Positions 6,470 through 10,742 of a stretch of 10,742 nt of DNA are shown here, in pieces (position 1 is the stretch's first letter; every line of letters starts with the position of its first letter). The translations under genes and the position numbers were made by a program. The notes beneath the pieces were generated by a model that searched no databases, was not told where the DNA came from, and saw only the letters and a program-made list of their open reading frames with translations. Source of the stretch: an uncultured bacterium (GTDB lineage: Bacteria; Patescibacteriota; Minisyncoccia; Phycocordibacterales; UBA9973); the NCBI GenBank assembly GCA_903891365.1, contig CAITEG010000049.1:1-10742 (forward strand), written 5' to 3'.

Positions 6470-8155
6470 ATGCCTAAAAAGATTCTTACATTCTTAAATA
6501 AAGAATTTAATGGGATAAACGAAGCCGCCTTGTTACTTGGCGGTTTCGCTTTTGTCTCTCAACTTCTCGGTTTAATAAGAGACAGAATGCTCGCTAGCGC
6601 CATAGGCCCAGGGAGAGTTCTTGATATATATTATGCTGCTTTTAGAGTCCCTGATTTTCTTTATATATCTATAGCTTCACTTGCTTCTATTACCGTTCTT
6701 TTGCCATTTCTTATAGATAGGATGAAGCAAGGTGATGATAAGACAAAAGCTCGTGAATTCTTGAATAATGTTTTTAGTGCCTACATGCTTTTTATGATGG
6801 TGATAAGTTTTCTTGTAGCTATTTTAATGCCATATATTGCACACTATATCGCTCCAGGTTTTAACAATACTGAATTGGCTTCTCTTGTTCTCACTAGTAG
6901 GATAATGCTTCTCTCTCCTATATTTATAGGTTTATCAAATTTGATAGGTTCAGTCACTCAACTATTTAGGAATTTCTTTATTTTCTCTTTGTCTCCTATT
7001 TTTTATAATGTAGGAATTCTAACAGGAATAATATTCCTTTATCCTATCTTTGGAGTATACGGGCTTGCCTTGGGTGTAATCATTGGAGCAATATTGCACT
7101 TACTTATACAAGTCCCGATAGTTGTGGATCATAAACTTTTCCCTAAATTTATTCCAAAGATAAACTGGAAAGAGATTTGGAATGTTATGAAGTTGTCCTT
7201 ACCTAGGACATTGGCTCTTTCTTGTAATAGCTTGGCTTTGCTTGTTATTATAGCTATGGCTTCAACTCTAAAGGCTGGGTCAATATCACTCTTTACTTTC
7301 TCTTTTAATTTACAGTCTGTCCCAGTCGGTATTATCGGCATCTCTTATTCTGTAGCCGCTTTTCCAGTTCTTGCTAGATCTTTCTCTTTGAAAGAGATGG
7401 ATAAATTCGTTGAACATATTATAGGAGCAGCCAAGCAAATAATTTTCTGGTCTCTCCCTGTGATTGCCCTTATCATAGTTCTTCGTGCTCAGATTGTCCG
7501 TGTTATCTTAGGTTCAGGAACTTTCTCATGGGCAGATACTAGACTTACAGCTGCAGCTAGTGCACTCTTTATAATCTCTCTCGTAACACAAAGTTTAGTT
7601 CTTCTTTTTGTTCGTGGTTATTATGCTGCTGCTAGGACAAAGACCCCTCTTATTGTGAATATGTTCTCTTCTTTTACTGTAATTATCTTTACTTACACTT
7701 TTTTGCATCTTTTCAAATCATCACCACATATTTTAAATATATTAGAGTCAATCTTGCGTGTGAAGGATGTCCCAGGGACGATAATGCTTGCTTTGCCTGT
7801 AGCTTATACGATGGGTTCGCTCATAAATTTCTTCTTGATTTGGATTCTTTTCAAGAGAGATTTCTTAAAGAAAGGGGAGTCTAGACTTTATAAAACTTTT
7901 ATCGAAAGTTTGTTCGGAGCAGTTACTATGGGGCTCTTTAGTTATATTTCACTTAACTTTTTTAGCAATATTTTTAATTTAAATACTTTTTTGGGTATTT
8001 TCTTGCAAGGTCTCTTCTCTGGATTCATCGGTATTTTCTTTGGAGTTCTTGTCTTGCTCTTGTTTAAGAATAAAGAGCTACTAGATATCTGGAAGACCCT
8101 CAGTCATAAATTCTCAAATAAAAACATTATTGCTCCAGAACAAGGAGAACTTTAA
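6470..8155 (+). CDS. murJ: Lipid II flippase MurJ (MviN family)
   Basis: MurJ moves the peptidoglycan precursor lipid II to the outer face of the cytoplasmic membrane. The 561 residues contain about 13-14 hydrophobic helices, a usual size for the family. The N-terminal signature is clear: FVSQLLGLIRDRMLASAIG (28-46), then LDIYYAAFRVPDFLY (51-65). The centre has the repeat-two counterpart NLQSVPVGIIGISYSVAAFP. Compared by eye with the E. coli protein, R24 of the cavity appears kept (R37), while the positions of R18 and R52 appear as Q31 and Y65. The C-terminus is a short charged tail. It follows the O-antigen-ligase-like gene by 12 bases and is probably in its transcript. A related MOP-family polysaccharide flippase is the alternative, but the N-terminal signature favours MurJ. 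Confidence 0.92.
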   Translation: MPKKILTFLNKEFNGINEAALLLGGFAFVSQLLGLIRDRMLASAIGPGRVLDIYYAAFRVPDFLYISIASLASITVLLPFLIDRMKQGDDKTKAREFLNNVFSAYMLFMMVISFLVAILMPYIAHYIAPGFNNTELASLVLTSRIMLLSPIFIGLSNLIGSVTQLFRNFFIFSLSPIFYNVGILTGIIFLYPIFGVYGLALGVIIGAILHLLIQVPIVVDHKLFPKFIPKINWKEIWNVMKLSLPRTLALSCNSLALLVIIAMASTLKAGSISLFTFSFNLQSVPVGIIGISYSVAAFPVLARSFSLKEMDKFVEHIIGAAKQIIFWSLPVIALIIVLRAQIVRVILGSGTFSWADTRLTAAASALFIISLVTQSLVLLFVRGYYAAARTKTPLIVNMFSSFTVIIFTYTFLHLFKSSPHILNILESILRVKDVPGTIMLALPVAYTMGSLINFFLIWILFKRDFLKKGESRLYKTFIESLFGAVTMGLFSYISLNFFSNIFNLNTFLGIFLQGLFSGFIGIFFGVLVLLLFKNKELLDIWKTLSHKFSNKNIIAPEQGEL

Positions 8156-8178
8156 TCCTTTCATTTTAAAGCTTTTTT

Positions 8179-8187
8179 TGCTAGTAT
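8179..8187 (+). promoter_or_regulatory. Extended -10 promoter (TGCTAGTAT) directly in front of lepA
   Basis: TGCTAGTAT ends seven bases before the lepA ATG (8194), so the predicted first transcribed base is the A of the start codon itself. An overlapping TATAAG (8185-8190) is a less likely box because it would place the start inside the coding sequence. It lies in the 38-base gap after murJ. No Shine-Dalgarno sequence is present. Confidence 0.55.
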
Positions 8188-8193
8188 AAGGCT

Positions 8194-10020
8194 ATGGATA
8201 TAAAATATATCAGAAATTTTTCGATTATAGCCCATATAGATCACGGCAAGAGTACTTTGGCGGATAGAATGCTAGAAGTTACTGGGACAATAGAAAAACG
8301 TAAAATGAAAGACCAAGTTCTAGACTCTATGGAGCTTGAAAGAGAACGCGGTATAACTATTAAAATGCAGCCAGTCAGGATGGAATATACTTTGAATAAC
8401 GAGAAGTATGTTCTCAACTTGATAGATACCCCAGGACATATAGACTTCTCCTATGAAGTTTCTCGTGCTTTAAAGGCGGTAGAAGGCTCAATATTGCTTA
8501 TAGATGCGACTCAGGGTATTCAAGCTCAAACTCTTACGACATTGCAGATGGCTCGCGATTCTGGGCTCGTTATTATACCTGTTCTTTCTAAGGTGGATTC
8601 TCCACTAGCAATGGTAGATGAAGTCAGAATGGAGGTGGCAGTTCTTCTTGATATTGATCCAGATTCTATTCTTCTAGTATCAGGTAAGACAGGTTTTGGG
8701 GTGAAGGATTTACTTGAAGAATTGATAAAGAGAATTCCATCACCACGTCACTCAACTTTTGACGTAGTAAAGACCGATGGTGCTCAAGCCCTCGTTTTTG
8801 ATTTTAAATATGACAATCATAGAGGAGTTATAGTTTATGTGCGTGTTGTTGAAGGAGAATTTAAAAAAGGGGAACCTCTTCTCTTCGCTGTCTCTTCAGA
8901 GAAATTCATCCCTCTTGAGGTTGGAACATTTTCACCAGAAGAAGAGCCAAAAGAAAAAATTGCAACAGGTGAGATAGGATATATAGTCACAGGAATTAAA
9001 AAGCCAGGTATTGCTTCTGTTGGAGATACTATCACTTATGTGAAGAAGCCAGCCGCAGCCCTCCCTGGATATATGAATCCAAAACCTGTAGTCTGGGCTT
9101 CCGTTTATCCTGAAAGTCAGGACGATTTTCCAAATTTGAAGCAAGCTTTAGGCCGTCTTCGTCTTTCTGACTCATCCTTCTCTTATGAAGAAGAATCTTC
9201 TGGCTCGCTTGGAAGAGGATTCCGCTGTGGTTTTCTTGGTATGCTCCACCTTGAAATTATTGCCGAGAGACTCAATAGAGAGTTCGCTTTGGAGCTTATC
9301 GTCACAATGCCATCCATCACATATAAAGTCACAGTTCGTAATGGTAAAGAGGAAACCATCTACTCGCCACATCTTTTCCCAGACGATGGAAATGTCATAA
9401 AAGTTCTTGAACCATGGGTGAACGTAAAGATAATCACCCCTTCTATCTACACTAGTTCTCTAATGCCATTCCTCTATGATCATGAAGGAATTATAAAATC
9501 AACTGATAACTTCGGTGATAATAGATCAACGATTGACTTAGAGATGCCACTTCGTGAGCTCATGAGAAATTTCTTTGATGATATGAAAAGTATCACTTCT
9601 GGTTATGCTTCTATCTCTTATGAGATAGGAGAATACAAAGAGGCTGACGTTGTCCGTATGGATATTATAGTTGCGAATGAAATAATGCCGGCTTTCTCTC
9701 GTGTAGTTTCTAGAAGAAGAGTAGAAGATGAAGCTAAGAGTCAGGTAGAGAAACTTCACAACATAATTCCTAGACAACAGTTTGCTTTTAAAATACAAGC
9801 CAAGGCTTTAGGACGCATCATCTCTTCTGAGGGAGTGTCTGCTTTCCGTAAGGACGTGCTTATGCATGGAAGTAAAGTAGTAGGAGGAGGAGACGTCAGT
9901 CGTAAGAAAAAGCTTCTAGAAAAGCAGAAAAGGGGCAAGAAGAGGATGCAGTCTAATGCAAAAATAAACATCTCTCACGAGGTGTTCCTAAAGATGATGC
10001 GTAGTAGTAATGATAAGTAA
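8194..10020 (+). CDS. lepA: Elongation factor 4 (LepA), ribosomal GTPase
   Basis: LepA is a translational GTPase that binds the ribosome and affects initiation and elongation under stress. The 608 residues match the family's usual 600 or so. Seen are the P-loop AHIDHGKST (13-21), the switch I region RERGITIKMQ (51-60), DTPGH (78-82), the G4 position as SKVD (132-135) rather than NKxD, and G5 as SGKTG. These are followed by domain II, the FRCGFLGMLHLEI motif of domain III, and the LepA-specific C-terminal domain with LHNIIPRQQFAFKIQAKALG and GGGDVSRKKKLLEKQKRGKK. The last two blocks separate LepA from EF-G and TypA. The Ser in G4 is unusual. It starts immediately behind an extended -10 box, and the next, minus-strand ORF ends at the adjoining base. 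Confidence 0.97.
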   Translation: MDIKYIRNFSIIAHIDHGKSTLADRMLEVTGTIEKRKMKDQVLDSMELERERGITIKMQPVRMEYTLNNEKYVLNLIDTPGHIDFSYEVSRALKAVEGSILLIDATQGIQAQTLTTLQMARDSGLVIIPVLSKVDSPLAMVDEVRMEVAVLLDIDPDSILLVSGKTGFGVKDLLEELIKRIPSPRHSTFDVVKTDGAQALVFDFKYDNHRGVIVYVRVVEGEFKKGEPLLFAVSSEKFIPLEVGTFSPEEEPKEKIATGEIGYIVTGIKKPGIASVGDTITYVKKPAAALPGYMNPKPVVWASVYPESQDDFPNLKQALGRLRLSDSSFSYEEESSGSLGRGFRCGFLGMLHLEIIAERLNREFALELIVTMPSITYKVTVRNGKEETIYSPHLFPDDGNVIKVLEPWVNVKIITPSIYTSSLMPFLYDHEGIIKSTDNFGDNRSTIDLEMPLRELMRNFFDDMKSITSGYASISYEIGEYKEADVVRMDIIVANEIMPAFSRVVSRRRVEDEAKSQVEKLHNIIPRQQFAFKIQAKALGRIISSEGVSAFRKDVLMHGSKVVGGGDVSRKKKLLEKQKRGKKRMQSNAKINISHEVFLKMMRSSNDK

Positions 10021-10131
10021 TTATCTAAATAAAACAGGTATATAGAGCAATATCATACTAACTATGACTAGGATTGAAATAACTGCAAAAGTTCTTTCTA
10101 TTCTTTTTTTATTTTTTTGACCGAAAATCAT
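10021..10131 (-). CDS. Small single-helix membrane protein, 36 residues
   Basis: On the minus strand, ATG at 10131-10129 opens 36 codons ending with TAA at 10023-10021, directly abutting the lepA stop. The protein begins MIFGQKNKKRIERTF, strongly basic, followed by one hydrophobic segment (about residues 15-35: AVISILVIVSMILLYIPVLF) and a final Arg. That is the layout of an inner-membrane small protein with its N-terminus inside. The start lies at the predicted transcription start of a perfect-spaced extended -10 box, TGCTATTAT (10146 to 10138). The ORF fills the lepA/FtsB-like gap exactly, apart from the shared promoter. No family is recognised. A chance ORF of this length in AT-rich DNA is possible, but the composition, the promoter and the fit all speak for a gene. 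Confidence 0.62.
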   Translation of the reverse strand: MIFGQKNKKRIERTFAVISILVIVSMILLYIPVLFR

Positions 10132-10146
10132 GCTATAATAATAGCA
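10131..10146. promoter_or_regulatory. Palindromic bidirectional promoter: two overlapping extended -10 boxes
   Basis: The 16 bases TGCTATAATAATAGCA have perfect six-base inverted arms (TGCTAT/ATAGCA). The plus strand reads TGCTATAAT (10131-10139) and the minus strand reads TGCTATTAT (10146-10138), each an extended -10. Predicted starts are near 10146 (plus, seven bases before the FtsB-like ATG at 10153) and near 10131 (minus, the ATG of the small ORF). Two RNA polymerases could not sit here at once, so expression of the two genes should be mutually exclusive at any moment. Confidence 0.6.
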
Positions 10147-10152
10147 TTAAAT

Positions 10153-10539
10153 ATGGCTGATTTCAATAGAAAAAATACATATAACTTTTGGCACTCACCG
10201 ATCATTCTTTTTGTTCTTTTTTGCCTTTTGGTATTATTTGCTTATAATATGATAGGTCTAATCGGTAAAGAAAGAGAGACTTCTAAAAAGAAGGATCTTA
10301 TTCTGGCTCAGATAGATACTCTACGTGCCAGAGAAAAGAGTATTACAAGTGATATAAATAAATTAAAGACAGACCAGGGGATAGAAGAAACTATTAGAGA
10401 AAAGTATCAAGTTGCCAAAGAAGGAGAGAAGATGGTGACCATAGTTGAAGAAGATAGGGGTAATATGGTAGCAGAGGAAGAATCTACTAAGGATCATAGT
10501 TTTTGGGGATGGATAAAGAGTGTATTTAGTAGAAAGTAG
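10153..10539 (+). CDS. FtsB/DivIC-type septum formation initiator protein
   Basis: The 128-residue protein has the bitopic layout of the septum formation initiator family (PF04977), which joins FtsL and FtsQ/DivIB in the divisome. A short cytoplasmic N-terminus (MADFNRKNTYNFWHSP) leads to one membrane helix (about 16-36), an outer coiled coil (about 38-72), and the family-typical region LKTDQGIEETIREKYQVAKE (71-90) followed by GEKMVTIVEE. The last part is acidic and ends in an amphipathic, tryptophan-bearing FWGWIKSVFSRK. ATG 10153 is chosen over an in-frame TTG at 10117 because that one lies upstream of the extended -10 box at 10131-10139. FtsB and DivIC cannot be told apart here, so no symbol is given. 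No other division gene is in view; tRNA-Gly follows after 19 bases and may share the transcript. Confidence 0.82.
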   Translation: MADFNRKNTYNFWHSPIILFVLFCLLVLFAYNMIGLIGKERETSKKKDLILAQIDTLRAREKSITSDINKLKTDQGIEETIREKYQVAKEGEKMVTIVEEDRGNMVAEEESTKDHSFWGWIKSVFSRK

Positions 10540-10558
10540 TATGAATAAAGTAGTAAAT

Positions 10559-10629
10559 GCGGGATTGGTTTAGTGGTAGGACGCGACCTTCCCAAGGTTG
10601 AGGCATGGGTTCGATTCCCGTATCCCGCA
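10559..10629 (+). tRNA. tRNA-Gly, anticodon CCC
   Basis: The 71 bases fold as a full cloverleaf. The acceptor stem is GCGGGAT/ATCCCGC with discriminator A10629. The D arm contains TTTAGTGGTAGGAC, and the anticodon stem CGACC/GGTTG has loop TTCCCAA (anticodon CCC, reading GGG). The variable loop is four bases, and the T arm is ATGGG/CCCGT with loop TTCGATT. The CCA end is not encoded (the next bases are CA), so a nucleotidyltransferase must add it. The short distance from the FtsB-like stop suggests read-through transcription. Confidence 0.96.
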
Positions 10630-10633
10630 CATT

Positions 10634-10649
10634 GACTTCGGAGTCTTTT
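10634..10649 (+). terminator. Possible weak terminator after tRNA-Gly
   Basis: GACT-TCGG-AGTC followed by TTTT forms a four-base-pair hairpin with a short T-run immediately behind the tRNA. The stem is short, so this may be only a partial stop or a processing signal. Confidence 0.35.
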
Positions 10650-10678
10650 GATTGACTTGTGTGTTTTCCATGTCAATA

Positions 10679-10706
10679 TTTGCATATTTTTTTATTCTGG
10701 TATACT
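10679..10706 (+). promoter_or_regulatory. Probable promoter for a gene beyond the right end
   Basis: TTTGCA (10679-10684) and TATACT (10701-10706) are 16 bases apart, and TGG precedes the latter, making an extended -10. Transcription should start near 10713. The only start codon before the edge (GTG 10715) runs to a stop after five codons, so the gene served lies outside the window. Confidence 0.5.
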
Positions 10707-10742
10707 AAAAATAAGTGAGAATTATTAATTAATAAAATAAAA

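Noticed and set aside
8168..8179. AAAGCTTT palindrome with T-run after murJ as a terminator
   Set aside because: There is no loop for a stable hairpin. It is a short AT-rich palindrome next to the lepA promoter.
10012..10025. GATAA-GTAA-TTATC hairpin between lepA and the 36-codon ORF as a shared terminator
   Set aside because: The stem is five AT-rich pairs with no T-run on either strand, so it is much weaker than the 448-486 element.
10117..10152. TTGACC at 10117 as a -35 box, or its TTG as start of the FtsB-like gene
   Set aside because: It is only 11 bases (10123-10133) from the TATAAT hexamer, too close for a -35 box, and as a start codon it lies upstream of the extended -10 box.
10494..10685. 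Minus-strand 63-residue ORF across tRNA-Gly
   Set aside because: It reads GNRTHASTLGRSRPTT, a well-known artefact of translating tRNA genes on the wrong strand.
1..10742. Mobile elements, CRISPR arrays, phage or defence genes
   Set aside because: No transposase, integrase, spaced direct repeats, nuclease or toxin-antitoxin pattern was seen; the genes are housekeeping or small membrane proteins.

Overview
The window is AT-rich, tightly packed and read with the standard bacterial code. It looks like a piece of a Candidate Phyla Radiation genome (Patescibacteria, most likely a Parcubacteria-type lineage). The reasons are compact housekeeping genes in small clusters, short gaps, several small membrane proteins without known relatives, a tRNA gene without an encoded CCA end, and the general look of the proteins. 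The lineage is inferred from recalled family resemblance, not from a tree.

Left edge (1-470): two gene fragments lie head to head. The minus strand carries the C-terminal part of a pyrimidine-dimer DNA glycosylase (Pyr_excise-like) running off the left end. The plus strand carries the C-terminal part of a Sua5/YrdC threonylcarbamoyl-AMP synthase. Both lose their N-terminal part at the same place, about 230-245, so this is a rearrangement breakpoint or an assembly chimera.

Region 447-1537: the Sua5 fragment converges on a minus-strand DUF1003-like membrane/coiled-coil gene. A long inverted repeat forms a two-way terminator and also encodes both C-termini. A divergent promoter region (about 950-994) then serves this gene and a plus-strand four-helix membrane protein of unknown function.

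Region 1540-8155: leuS (leucyl-tRNA synthetase) follows the membrane protein after 2 bases. Next come an O-antigen-ligase-like polymerase/ligase with a C-terminal TPR domain and murJ (lipid II flippase), 12 bases apart, which form a cell-envelope pair.

Region 8194-10742: lepA (elongation factor 4), an unlisted 36-codon single-helix membrane ORF on the minus strand filling the gap exactly to the lepA stop, a divergent FtsB/DivIC-type septum protein, tRNA-Gly(CCC), and a promoter for a gene beyond the right end.

The recurring regulatory theme is an extended -10 box (TGnTATAAT-like) placed so close to the ATG that the mRNA should have almost no 5' leader. It is best seen before the membrane protein, lepA, the 36-codon ORF and the FtsB-like gene. 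Recognisable Shine-Dalgarno sequences are nearly absent. The content is otherwise ordinary housekeeping; no mobile element, CRISPR array or defence system was seen.
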